Position numbers and translations under genes: made by a program | Notes under the pieces: model-generated | The model's database searches: none | Seen by the model: only the letters and a program-made list of their open reading frames with translations | Told to the model about the DNA's origin: nothing | Origin: Stichopus chloronotus | Taxonomy: Eukaryota; Echinodermata; Holothuroidea; Aspidochirotida; Stichopodidae | Direction of reading: 5' to 3' | Length of the DNA: 64,000 bases | Assembly (NCBI GenBank): GCA_021234535.1 | Contig: CM037832.1 | Span: 3,145,359-3,209,358, forward strand | Shown here: piece by piece, positions 22,101 to 34,760 of the stretch | How positions within the stretch are numbered: the first letter of the stretch is position 1 | Layout of the letters: each line of letters begins with the position of its first letter

Positions 22101-25100
22101 CAATTTTTTCTTTCTTGCATTTTAGCAAACACTGTGTAGACTTGTATAGTAACCTCACCTACCGTACAATGTGTTACGTGCACACACAGATGCTCATGTT
22201 TTGAAGATAGGTATTTACATTGAGATTTATATGATGATAAAAGTATATGACTGACTGTAAAGGAGTGATTATAAACTGTTAACTTTTATCTGAGATAATT
22301 TACTGTTTTTAAATGTATCCTTGCAGATGATCGATCTGTCAGAGAGAGTGAGAGGAGTGCTGCTCTTTTGCACTTTGACACAGATCAGGTAATTTTGATT
22401 TGTCGACTAATGATATCCCCGATAGGAATGATAGGGACTTTTCCAGAATGGCTAAGTTACCCATCTCGTGATGTTTGTAAAATTGCTGACAGATACGCCA
22501 GAAAATGTTAGAACCGTTCAGTGGCTTGAAGAATGTAAAATAATTACTGAAATCTAAAGGGCTTTGCTTTTATTTTTAAAAAAATCATGAAAAGTTAATT
22601 GCACAGCATTTTTCATATAATTGTTGACAGGCTTTTAAGAAGGTCAAGGTGACATCTTCCCCAAGATTTCTTGATTCCCAGGCAGGCAGGGAATCTGCGA
22701 TGGGGATGAAGTATGTGTGTAAGTGTGTATGTGACACCCTGGCTTGTAAACACTATTCTCAAGAAGGGATAGGCGCTCAACCCTTAAAGTTGAAATGTTG
22801 GTAGTCCATCGTGAGTAGATGATTCGTATTGTTTTGTTGGGAAGAAAATTGCCTGTCCCAAAATCTGAAAGAGGACATTCTTCTCCCAGATATTTGAATA
22901 TGAAAATTGTCTCGACATTTTCGTCGGCCCTACCGAATTCAGACTCTCCAAGAAAGCCTAGCCGTCAATCACTGCTACTTGACCTCAATCAGAACTATGT
23001 GAATGTACATGAATTATTCATGTATGCAGAAATGTAGAATACACCAGTGTTTGTGCTAAGGCGCGGGACTGTGTGAATCCCGCATTTTTCTCCTGAATCC
23101 CACGCAAAGATAAATTCATAAAATCCTGCACGCTTTTCCACAGCTAAGGTCATAGGTACAACAATAAATTGCAATGAAATCTTTACCAAGTGGCAACTCC
23201 CTCCTTGATTTTGAAAGTGACACCCCAAAAGATTTTTAGGAAGGGATTTCCCTCCTAGGTTTAATTCCTTAGCATGAACACAGACATACACCATGTTTTT
23301 TTTTGTTTTTTTTTTTTTGTAGTGGCTATAACATATTTGCCTTTTAGTGGTAAATATAGCAAATTTTCAACTGATATTCCAGCTTTAATACATTTTCATA
23401 TACTCCTTGTAGCATGCTCAAGAAGACATCTGACCATATTTTTTTTCACTGTTGTATGTGCTTCTTTCCAAACTATTTTTTTTTTTAAGAGGTATCTTAT
23501 GACCAATCAGAACACCCGCAGGGGAGATGCAAAGCTCAATTATGTTTCTCCCATTGACATTAACTTCCCCCTACCTTTGCCAGATACTGTATGCTGAGTA
23601 GCCTGATTTGAAATGGAAGAAATAGTACAAGAAACCAAACCAACTGGTCATCAAAAGTCAGCATCTTTTATCGTGGAAAGACAAATGTTCTGCATGCTAT
23701 CATCGATGGTTCATCATCAAATCCTCGGCGCATTTTGCAGAACTCTAATTTGTTGTATTTACACTGAATGAATGTATATGTGCACTGAATGAATTTAAAT
23801 GGAGGCATTCCTGTGTGGAGACTACACAAATAAACCACACTTGTGACTGTTGTGCTGCATTAGTGCATGTTTAAATATATCAGGTTATACCCAGTAATCA
23901 AACATAATTTTTGTCAGAGCTTTCAAAATGAAGGAATGAAATTTGGAAGAGCAGCAGGTAAATTTGCTCTTGTCTTCATCCTCCAAATAGGCCTATGATC
24001 TGATGTTGCATGCCACAGATCAGGTGAACCAAAAAGAGAACACAGCTCCAGGGGATTCTGTCTCCAGATCAGAACAGATGAGAAAACTTGCGCGATATCC
24101 TTCAGGTAGGCTTGTGATCTTGCTGTTCGAAGTTTTTACTTTTTTTTGTAAATATTTCAGACAGAAAGCCAAACTCCAGTTGGGCATTGCCATTACAAAT
24201 GGATTGAATCGAGAGCAGTAGCTTATCTCTTCAAAGTCACCAAGTTGTTACAGCTGGTTCAGTGATTAGTAATAATCAAAACAAGCTTTGCCAGCATTTA
24301 TAGATGCGCATCCATGTATTGAAAACCACTTGACTCTTTGGGATAATTCAAATAATGATGATGGTGGGTTGTTGCGAGAAAGACTTTTCCCATTTCTGTG
24401 CCGTCTCTCTCCAAATGAGCCTTAAACCTTTATCCTGAACATCTTTGGAACTGTATGAAATATATTTTTAGCAACCTATGATCTCAGTTTACGAGAAAGT
24501 AGTCAATATGAAAATTAAATGGCCAGAATTTCATTGCTCAATCCTAGTGGCCACGTATGGTCTCTGCAGAATGGTTGTTTATGGTTCATTTCATGGAATT
24601 CTCTACATAGTACTATGTCTCTCTCTCTCTCTTGCAATGAGGGTTGGTGATATTTTATATTTTTTAAACTCATGATTTCATTCATTGATGTAAATAAACT
24701 TAAGTCAAATAAATCAATTTAAATTGAGATTTTTGTCAATAAAAGTCATGATTTTAGTAGTAGTTTTAATTGGCTCCATTGAAATCGAGCAACCTTTGCT
24801 TGCAACATCTTACCTTTTGAAGTTTTGACTTGAAAATATAAAGGAGGAATGGTAGCTATAAGATATACAATTTAACGGTCTGTGTAGCTTTCCTCTTGGT
24901 AGGTTAGTACCCTTGCTTAGAGAGACTAAACATCTGAAATTCTGACCAAAGCACTTTTATTTGGACAGAAAATATGGTTGAAAGTTTCCTTAAGATTGAG
25001 ACTCACCCTTAAGAAAAATTTGGTTGATACTGCACTATCAACCAAAAGTTATGAAGTTTATTCTCAGAATGTGTGTTCATTATTCAGTAATTTTAATATT

Positions 25101-28100
25101 CATATATTTGCATAATGGCCCATGTGGAGGAGATGGCACTGACTGTTGTGTTTAGTCTCTCTCACAACTACCTGTCCTGGTTTGAATGGCACAAAAAAAA
25201 GAAGGAATGCAAAGAATAATTTCCAAAAAAGAGCAAAATGACTGCTTTTGTTGAATGTTTGACCAGCAGAATGTAGTTAGATGTTGTTTTTGTATGTTAT
25301 ATTGTTGTGGTCACGTAGGCTAAACTGTTTCCTTTCTGCATGCATCCTGTCACATGCACCGTTTTACATTTTACGTTGTGTGAAATTTTGTATGATGTAT
25401 TGCCTGTTCTATATGTTTTTTTTTTTTTTTTTGTGATAAGCAAGGTGTAAGAGAGAAATTGTGCTCGACACATCATCAGATGTTGTGTTAGAAGATCTGC
25501 TAGTCAAAACCATTTTTCAGTGTGAAAGTTGAATAAAAGACAAGAGGGTTTAATTAGAACTTCAAAGCAGTAGACAGAGTTTAAGGGACTCTGAATTACT
25601 CTTCTTGCCCTAAACTACAATCTTGGACAAAATACCTTGGGACACCCTGTGCCCCCGTTCAATGTTGGCTATAGGATTGCTGTTCAAAAGGTACATTCAC
25701 TTCTATAGCACAACATTGGAAAGGGGCACGGGGTTTCATGTTATCCTCTCACCTGAAATTCAGTAATATAATTGCAATGTCCGACAAAGTGTCCCAACAA
25801 TTTTGTCCAAGATTGTAGCTCTTGCTTTTTCTTTGTCCTGTTTGATGTGATTTAATGTTCACCATACACCATGGTAGTTAACAGCGTTTGCATCAGGTAC
25901 ACCACTGACCGTGTCTTGGTCTTTCTGAATTTGTTTCCTGGCTCCAAAGTTCACCAATTTCCACTTCACATGTGACAAAATTCAACATTTACAGCATCTA
26001 ACTGAGAACGAAGTCATTGTCATGCATTTAAATGTAAGATTCTTGGTGTTACATCAACGTTCAAAGCAAGATGTCATACTGCATTCGACCGCACGACAGA
26101 ATGGAAGCTTAACGGAAGTTATATTTTTCCAGGTACTGTACTTGAACGACTGTGGATGTTGCGCACCCGAGTGCAAACACTGTATGAGGACAATTTAGAC
26201 TTTATCCCTCCCAGAATTGTAGTTGGTAGCCAACTTTGCCACAGAAGTGGCCCTCAAAAGAAATCATAAATGATGCAATACAAAGGGGTTTTTCGTTTCC
26301 TCATTTGCATTTTGTCTCGTTGCTGATTATATATCTGTCATGTCATTCATCATCAGATACATTTTGTGTCGATGAAGTACTCCTTTGACAAAAACATTAA
26401 AAAACTTTGATTCTTGCTTTGTTACCTCCAAAATATTTGTTTTGTTTTTCTTATTTATCAGCACACATTACATATATTTTTTAAGTAAATTTTATTGCTC
26501 ATTGCTTTCGGTGGAAAGTTTCTGAAAATGATCCGAAAACATTCCTTGTCACCCAATATTTACATACTAATTAATTGTAAGTAACTACATGCTTTTAAAC
26601 TGTCTTCATGGTGGAGATTTATCATTTAGATATATATACTATTTGTCTCTTTGGGAATTATGTCATTAATATCACAATACTTCATCAGTAATTTCAAGGC
26701 AGCATCATTGAAAAGAAATGACGAAAAAAAAAAATAGTAATGTTCTAACCAAAACTTTAGTAATGAAGTTGCTTTGCTAGTGTTTGTTTGATATGCATCC
26801 ACACACTGTATACATTGGATTGCTGTGGCTTATTGATTGTTGAGGTGAGTCAAAGAATTTCTCAATTGTGACAAATGGTGGTGTCTTCAAATTTCTATCC
26901 GTGCTCAATAATGAGCTCTTAAATTATTTTTTCATTTTTTTTTTTCAATACTTTTCCTGTTTTTTGCTGATTCAGTATTAGCTCCCCCAACCTATACTTA
27001 GATCACTGCTAGCCTTGAATTTATTTAAACATTAAGTTACCCTGCTATACGTACATGTGTGTGTATCATTGTCAAATTCACCGAGGAGAATCAAAGGAAG
27101 CCGTTAGATCACACTGTGCTTTTGGGGTCACTCTTTATTGGTCAGATTAAGTGAGCTTTGAAAGTGTTACAACATTTGTACTTGCTTCTTGGAGTTCTGT
27201 GCACACTCACCAGCCCACCATGGAGTTTGAAGATAGTGTGCATCAGTGTTAGAATTAGCTTGGTTCTGGTTTCACAGTTCCAGTCGAGTCATTAATGATA
27301 GCATCCTGTGAGGATGTTCAATGTCGGTTAAGTGAGTCTTCTGGGTACCATCATGCTCCACTTCTTCTTTTCATTTGCTTTCACAGCTTTAGAAGACGAC
27401 GATAGCGATCTGATCGACCTGTTAGCCAAGGCGGGTGGTGACATCAACAGACCGTACCCTCTCTCGGGGTCGGAGGCCAAATCCAGTGATTTTCAACAGC
27501 ACCCTAAGGAAGGTAAATCGATCTCAATTACATTCATCTGGAATCTCTCTTTTGATGCTCTTGAACTTGAAGAAACTAAAACCACAAAGGATAATAATAA
27601 GTTTTGAACAACTCTAGACATTTCAGTTTAAAACATTTAATCTACTTTCTTGTTGTAATCAGACATCAGGAGAATGGAGAAGAAGATGGCAAGACCTTCC
27701 GATCTACGAATATTAGAAGCTGAGGATCGCACCCCGGACAGCGAAACGCCACTCGGAGATCAGGGTACAACTGGATCATTCCAAATTAATAATACTGGTA
27801 AAATGTTGTGAATTGTTTGTTTGCATGTCAGAGCATATCACATTGACAAGTTTAAAATACCTATCAGGTTCCCTTCACTTAGACTGTAATCTGAGGTGAA
27901 GCTGCATTCATTTCTCATACTTGAAAACATCACATCATACAAGTCAAAATGTCTGTCAAACTCATTACAATGGCAATGGAAGGGGGAAGCAAACTGCGAT
28001 CTAAAGTCATTCTCCAGGCTTTACACAATATTGTTTCCTATCGTTTGACTCATTTAGAAAAGTATTTTGTAAAGCCATGCAATCTGAAGGAGAGTTTTAT

Positions 28101-31100
28101 GATAGTCGAAAATAAAAATTTGCATGCAAGGACTGTATCTTTTCAGAACTTTGAATTGGACCTGTAATGAAATGTCGGATTTCTGTAACAATGAGTGTAT
28201 CTTATGTATGGTTTGTTTGATATAATCGATTTTACAGACAAATATAGATTTTATGAGTTGTTCACAACTTAATGTAGTAATGACATTTTGTTCTAAATTC
28301 TCATTTGCATTTTGATGGTTGCATCTTGTAAAATTTGGTTTGCAAACAATCCTCGTGGGACCATTTTGTGCTTTAAACTGAACTTTCCGTCTTATAATCT
28401 GCACCTTAAAGGCCAGACAAATGCATCCCAGCGTGCACCACAGAATGGCCATTCGACATACAGGGCCAAAGGTCAAGTTCACTTCCAAGATAGAGAAGAG
28501 GGCGAAGGGTCAAATGGAAGCAAATACGATGAATACGAGGCTTACACGACTTACAGCTCAAAAGGACACTTTACTCCTAATCCAAAAGCAGGTATCCACC
28601 TGGAGTCACTGCTAAACGTTAAAGGGGATGGTATATGTGTGGCGTGTAATCAAACTTCAAATTACGGTTGCTCCTTTTATTTGGTGATTGGTGAGCCTAA
28701 AGACACACAAGAGCATCGACGTCATCTCTGGTACAATGTTTTGCCATTTGCGAAGTGTGAATAAGTTAAACATTAGCAACAAAGCACAGAGAGCATGCAT
28801 CTGTGACCTGATGCATAAAAAGATCATGTGAACATTTTTTTTGGTTGAAAGAATTAATGCACATAGGCAGGGACTGCATTCAACATTGTCTATAGTGCTG
28901 TGATAAAAATATGAAAGCAGGTCGTCCCCAGTCGTTTCTCCATGGTTTTGAAGTATTTCTGAATTTGTGCATACTTGATGTATCCAAAAAATGGGAAAAG
29001 AAGTGCATCTAATTGAAAGGTCTGGCTCAACTGCCCTTGTTTTAAATTATCATTAATTGTTCTTCAACTTAAAAATTTCTTCAATTTGGAATGTAGACAG
29101 GAAAAGAGAGTAACTGGTCAGTGGCCTCAAAGTAAATATAAAATGCATGGCCTCAAAATATCTGTAAAAATCTGTAAGGAGCAGTCTTGACATTTTGTGT
29201 TTCAGGCACCTAAAGGGGCTCATTAAGTTGATATATTTTGTGATGAGTATCGGTGAAACCATTGGGTGACAATACTTTTAATTAGCCTCATTTGTCATGT
29301 GTCTATTCCTATATACTGTTTATGAGAAAGTGAGAAATTATAGTATTTATTCATTTTCTATGGTTATTACATTATTGTAAAAAGTATCTGGTCATAGATA
29401 TGTAATTAGTGACTTTCATTGTTTATTACTTTATCCCTGTTGCTTCAGTTGTGTGTCAGATTTCCAGAAGCTCTTAGTTTGACCATTTACCATCAACAGA
29501 AAGAGTAATACTCAAAAGACGTGTAAAAGTACCATAAAATTTTTCGAACCGGCGCAACGAACGGTCGTAAAATTTGCAACCGGCAGTCAGATTTTGTGAT
29601 GGCGTTGTCCTTCAAACAATCAAAGCAGTGCAAAAGTTTTTGGCTGCGCCTTAAGCGTAGCACTCTCTTTCGGTGAGTTTTCTGGACCGTAGCAACAGAG
29701 GTATCACTTGTCATGTTTGTGTGATTCACTTATGGCAAAAACCTGTCTGGTAGGCCTGAGGAAGGTGAAACTGTAGCAGTAAAAATGACAGATGTTTGAG
29801 AGTCGATCAGAGAATGCATTGCAACAGAAAGGATCTGCCTCTGCTTTTTGGAAGGTGTTCATTTTAGCATCAAGTTGACTATGAATCGTTACTTATGGTT
29901 CTAGTAGTTTTGATTATTTGCTGTTTTCTTGACAGTCTCCCTGTACTCTTTCATACCTGCGGCTCTCCATTTGTCGCTTTTTTTTGTCAATCACAATTTT
30001 TCCTCTTTTCTCTCCAACTTTGTAGGTGTAGATGCAGCAAATAAAAGAGCATCCAGGGACCTGGATCAGGAAGGCTTTAAGGAACCGCCGCAGGTCCAGC
30101 GTCTTTTTGAGGTAATGAACTTGAATTAGCAGCATTCATCCAAGGTTGCATCAGGAATTCTCTTTTTTTCTGTGAGACTTTGCATCACACATCTGCCATA
30201 TAACAGCATGGCATAGGTACTAAAAATATTTAGTATGGTCCAGTGAATGAAGAATACAGACTCCTAATAACCTACCTCTCATGATATAAACTCATTCTGT
30301 GGCTCCCTTAAACATGTACAGGCACCCAAGGAGGTCACAGAGGCGGCACCGACCCCGGTCACCAAGGATGCCAGCGATGATCTGCTCCTGTCTCTTCTCC
30401 ATCTGGTGGATCGATACTGGAATGGATCAAAATCTCTCCATTACCACAGCAAATTCCAAGGTAAAAATGTGATAGTGTCATCTTTGGTATTGTTGTAAAA
30501 TCCATTGAAGGATGAAGTGAAAAGTTTGTAATGTTATGAGCACCCGCTTATGGCCTTTCCAGTCTTGTTCTATCCTCCCCCTGCCCATTACAAAGGAAAG
30601 ATCCAAAGAAACAGATTGGGAATAAAGATTCTTGGGAAGATTGTATCAGTAAACATGATCAAGTCATTGTGCAAACAGATTAAGGTCATTTGTCGCTGGC
30701 ACGTCTATGGCAACATATTTTACACTACTGATATATTTTATTATGAAACAGTAGAGGACCTACTGTGTACATGCTATGATGCTCTAAGTATGCATTAGCT
30801 GCAAGTAAGGTATATACTAACTAGGAACATGGTGCTCTATGTCAGGGGCAACATTGGCTACTTTTTGCTGTTTTATGCCATATTCTAATACTTTGTTAAT
30901 TTGTAGTAATAGGTGATAAAATGTGAAAATAATTTAGTTATGTGGATTAGCACTGGCACAGATCCTGATCTCTTGATTATTCCAGCAAACATCTTCTTCT
31001 GACATCTTCTTCGTTGAAAGACATGAAAATGGTCCATTTCAAAGTTAACAAAAACACACCATCAAAGAAAACAAGCAATTCGGACAAGCGAATCTGTCAT

Positions 31101-34100
31101 AGAATTCTTTATTTTTTTGTGTTGTGTATCTACCATTTTTGTCTGACATTGACATGGGAAAAGTTGTTAAAAAGTCCACAGGACAGGATCAGTTTCTTTT
31201 AGTTAAACATGACTTATTGAAGGAATTAAGGGAAGCCTTACAAATCTAACCTAAGATCATCTCAGGTATACAAAGCTTCTTACTGCCTCTCATTATGCGA
31301 CTTGCATATCCCACATACTTGCGTGCACACAGTCTGTACATCTGTAAGGCCAGGAGCCATGACTCATTTACTATTAACTCACTCTGAGGTGGTTGTGGGT
31401 TAGATTTGTGACCCGTCCCTAATTTCATCGGCAGGATATCACATCAGTAACTAGCTACAGGTTTCTACCCTAAATTGGTCTTACAGATATTACAGTAAGT
31501 AAAAGTAGTAAGTAAAGACAAGGAATAAATATTTCACTTTACCCATTTGTGTGAAAACTCTTTCGTTTTGTATAATCAGCACAAGCAAGACACATCATAA
31601 AAACGGCATTCCTGCAGAACTTAGCGAACCATCAGGGTCTTGCCAGCAGCCCAGATGAACGGATGAGGAAGTTAGAGGAAGAAAATGCCAAACTGAGAGG
31701 AGAGACAGAGGAGAGGAGGAAAACAGATGGTCATCAGCTTCACAAAGAATTAGAGAATGGCTTATGGGAAGCACAGGAGGAAGTAGTGAGTATATTTCTA
31801 TGGAACTATTCAAGTTCAACCATAGACAACCTCCTCAAATTCCTCCCCCCCTATTTTATCTCCTCCGTTTCTTTCTTTTTCATATCACTTCAGATATTTC
31901 ATGATTCCTCATCCCTTTGAATGAGAACATTTTGGTGACATGACTGTTTGGGATTTTCTGTCAAATTCAGAGGAGGTAGACCCATACTTCACATCAACAA
32001 ACTGAAAACATTCCTCTTTTGATACTAAATGGTTACTTTGCTGTCCTGCCTGCAATGTTTGGGTGGATTTTTAGTGGATTTATTTGCCTTGCCAGCTGAC
32101 CTGTCAAAACCACATGCTATCCTGCCAGATGAAATTGCTTCTTCTAACCTCAGCGGGGAGGTAGTGTTAACTTTTTAGGTCTGTTTGATATGAACATTTA
32201 TGTGGTAAGATTAAAGAAGAATGCTTCTCAGCCGGAGGGAAAAGTCGCTTGTGTTTCATATGCATTTGTATTTTGTGACTCTCCTTTGTAGAGGCGCCTT
32301 CAGAGTAAACTCCAAGACTCGATGGAGAAGAACAGTCTCCTCCAAAAGCAGCTGCTGAAGTCGACAGAACCAAATGGCTTGATCATCCCTGCTTCATCTG
32401 GAGTAGATGAAGGTATATTAAACCTGTGTGAAGTATAAATCTGAAGAAGGGCAATATACTATACTTCTGCCTACCACACTGCCTTTCCTTATTCAGAAAA
32501 TCAGAATGAAGAAACTCAAAATGTCGCAGTGGTCACTAATTTTCGTCCAATGTTTTTAGAAGTATGTCTCAAGGATGTTGGCCTTGTTTAATTAACATCA
32601 GTACATTCCCAACATCAAGGCCATTTTCAGTGGATTATAATGAAACAGTTTAACTTATTTATCTTTGTCTTTGCTTCCACTTCTCTTAATCATCCAATTT
32701 ATACCTCTCGCCATCTTATACTTTTCCCCTTGACCAGACCTGAAGAAAGATGTCGTTTCCCTCATAGCCGAGAACGACAAGCTGAAATTCCAGATTAAAC
32801 ATTTTAAACAGCTACAAGAACTGGCCAGCATGCTCCAGGAAAGTCACAAGTGAGTATATGCATTGTCAACATTTCTTATCCCTGTCGGTCAGAGGATGTA
32901 CATGTTTTTGACATGTCTATAAATTATGAAGTGAATAAATCACTAAATTTGCAGTGGTGAGATGTAAGACATTCTTCTTGAGTAGATTTAATAAAATGTG
33001 TTTCAGATCATGGAAGGCATCAGTCTTGTTTCAAACACAAGGAAAGATACAAATTGATGGCAATCTCATGCAATTATGGTACAATGATGTTGTGGCATAG
33101 TCTCTCAGTAGAGTCTGTTGGTAGGTTTGCCATTTTGTTCAAAACTTTGAGAGCTTACATTGTGATGGAGAGCAAAACAGTTTACCTCACTTTTGAAACA
33201 CTGAAGTTTGCTGTGAGGTCGGTCCGATCATTTCTAGGGCAAAAGTTAACTTGCACCAGGGCTGATATCAGCCATATTGAAACTTTATGCACACGACTGG
33301 AATGTGGCTGTCGTAAAATATCGGCATTGTCTAAACTGTAGCACATACTGTTCATCAGTGCTGTCCATGTAATAAAAAAAAGATGGACCCATTTATCACA
33401 ATTAATTGATTTTGTGGTAATGGTCATGGTTACAGTGTTTGTCCTGTGTGCAGGATGTGTGCGACATACAACGTTGCCATCCATTCAACGGAAGACTGCA
33501 AAGGTGGACAGGCAAAGACATCCTGGTTACTGATATCGAGTTTGCATTTTATCTCTAGCCTATTGAATCTCCAGTCTGAGTTTGCTTGCCAATTTGGATG
33601 GGAAAAATCCGTGCTGTCCCATGTTCCTCAAAGAACACGTAACCATTTAAATGAGAGAACCATAGACATGGCTGCAAAGCAATTTAAAAAAGTATCATGA
33701 TGATATCATGCTGGTAAATGAAGCAGCTGTACTCATTACGAGGATGACCTTTGCAATTTTATTCAGCAAATGAAACACAATATTTGCACTTAGAAGACAA
33801 ATTACCCTAATATGATTGTAAGAAGGCACATCTAACTAAGTTCAAAACTTCTAAACTGTTCTCAAGTTTGCATACCTAGTTTTTGTTTTATCTTTAATTT
33901 TAGCGGTTAAGTTTTTCTTTAAACTAACTCAGTCTTGGGGCTTTAAGCTGAACGTGATATATTCCAAGACAAAATTTAATTACTGCAGCCATCTGTTGAA
34001 AAGGAACTCCGTTTGCATTTCAGATCGTTGGTAACCACCAACGACCACTTGCTGAAAGAGATGGAAGAATTGAAGAAACGACATCTGCAGGAGGTCAAGC

Positions 34101-34180
34101 AACTCCACTGGTCTTATGGAGAGTTGAAGAACAGCATGAGCCTGATTTCCACCGCTGACCACAACCAGAATGTAATGTGA
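19132..34180 (+). CDS. CEP72: Centrosomal protein of 72 kDa
   Basis: CEP72 is a centriolar-satellite/centrosome protein that recruits KIZ and gamma-tubulin complex components. Complete gene, 619 residues (human 647). Exons: 19132-19204, 19811-19976, 21172-21326, 22327-22388, 22631-22718, 24019-24105, 27387-27512, 27663-27764, 28412-28591, 30026-30111, 30322-30460, 31580-31785, 32292-32412, 32738-32849 and 34024-34180. Phases agree throughout and sum to 1860 bases. Residues about 25-140 form leucine-rich repeats (SLSLPGTY, LKSLDLSRNAITSLSGL, LDLRLNPV, DYRLFVIHLFPNLRKLDDR). The middle is low-complexity and weakly conserved. The C-terminus is coiled coil: LVDRYWNGSKSLHYHSKF, AQARHI, LQELASMLQESHKSLVTTN and QLHWSYGELKNSM before TGA. 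Exons 22631-22718 and 24019-24105 rest on splice signals and phase rather than similarity. The intron 19977-21171 has U12-type signals. Confidence 0.94.
19977..21171 (+). other. U12-type (minor spliceosome) intron of CEP72
   Basis: The donor reads GTATCCTTTT, matching the U12 consensus RTATCCTTT. TTCCTAAC at 21151-21158 matches the U12 branch-site consensus, with the branch A (21157) 14 bases before the acceptor AG at 21170-21171. The intron is phase 2 and lies within the leucine-rich-repeat region. The other introns assigned here have U2-like donors, except for the ambiguous GTATCCACC at 28592. Confidence 0.75.
24618..24632 (+). repeat. Short CT microsatellite
   Basis: A run of about seven CT units in the CEP72 intron 24106-27386. 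Confidence 0.7.
25618..25815. mobile_element. Tc1/mariner-type hairpin MITE (198 bp)
   Basis: The left end CAATCTTGGACAAAAT is the exact reverse complement of the right end ATTTTGTCCAAGATTG. TTGGGACAC inside the left arm pairs with GTGTCCCAA in the right arm. Further in, GTGCCCCCGTTCAATGTTG and CTATAG pair with CAACATTGGAAAGGGGCAC and CTATAG. An unpaired block of about 50 bases interrupts the right arm. The element is flanked by TA on both sides (25616-25617 and 25816-25817), as expected for Tc1/mariner insertion. It has no coding capacity. It lies in the CEP72 intron 24106-27386. Confidence 0.8.
29214..29495. mobile_element. Decayed relative of the TTAA MITE
   Basis: It begins AGGGGCTCATTAAGTTGATAT, nearly the left end of the element at 5039, and shares ACAATACTTTTAATTAG-like sequence and a TTTGACCATTTACCAT block with it. 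The right inverted repeat was not found. Preceding bases read CTAA rather than TTAA. It lies in the CEP72 intron 28592-30025. Confidence 0.5.
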
Positions 34181-34754
34181 TATTTACAGGCAATATTCAT
34201 ACCAATGTTCCCTTTTCAGAGAGGTCATTTGCAGAGGTCGACATCTCACATGTGTAGGCGGTTTTCCTTCGTCGTAAACCAGTGGTTAATAGAGTTTGCC
34301 GTGTGTGTATCCTGTCGTGAATTGGTGACCTTCCCCATCGATCCTTCGCCAGAATTGTTTCAGTAGGATGAACATTCTTGAAAGTAGTCAGGTGATTCCA
34401 TATGTAAGGCACACTCCTTTAACTATTAGTAACTATGAGTAACACTGGTATCATGTGACAGATTTGGATAATAAGAGGCTATCTCATGATTATTCATCTG
34501 TTGTTTGATTGGTTGGCCATTGGTGTTTACAGTACTATGTTGAGAGCATGATGAAGACGCATCGGTCCATGCCATTGGACAGAAGACTCGAAAGACGGGC
34601 AGCCAAAGATGTCCAAGGAGGGTGTTTTGAGATTCCGCAGGATATGTTTTTTCTGTGTTTTTCTGAAAAATAACAGTGGTAGTATTTGTTGTTACTATGT
34701 CCATGGCTAAAATCTACATTGTGAAATATGTGATTTTTCAAAAGCTACAACCGC

Positions 34755-34760
34755 ATTAAA
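34755..34760 (+). promoter_or_regulatory. Candidate CEP72 poly(A) signal (ATTAAA)
   Basis: This is the nearest common hexamer variant found, about 575 bases after the CEP72 stop. No AATAAA was found between the stop and this point. Confidence 0.3.

Noticed and set aside
22819..23037. 72-codon open frame considered as a CEP72 exon
   Set aside because: Its possible splice sites do not give phases compatible with the exons at 22327-22388 and 24019-24105.
28054..28488. 144-codon open frame on the - strand
   Set aside because: It overlaps and opposes the well-supported CEP72 exon 28412-28591 and is a shadow frame.
29493..29729. 78-codon Cys/Arg-rich frame considered as a zinc-finger or THAP-like fragment
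   Set aside because: Cysteine spacing does not fit the THAP or C2H2 patterns and nothing else supports a protein.
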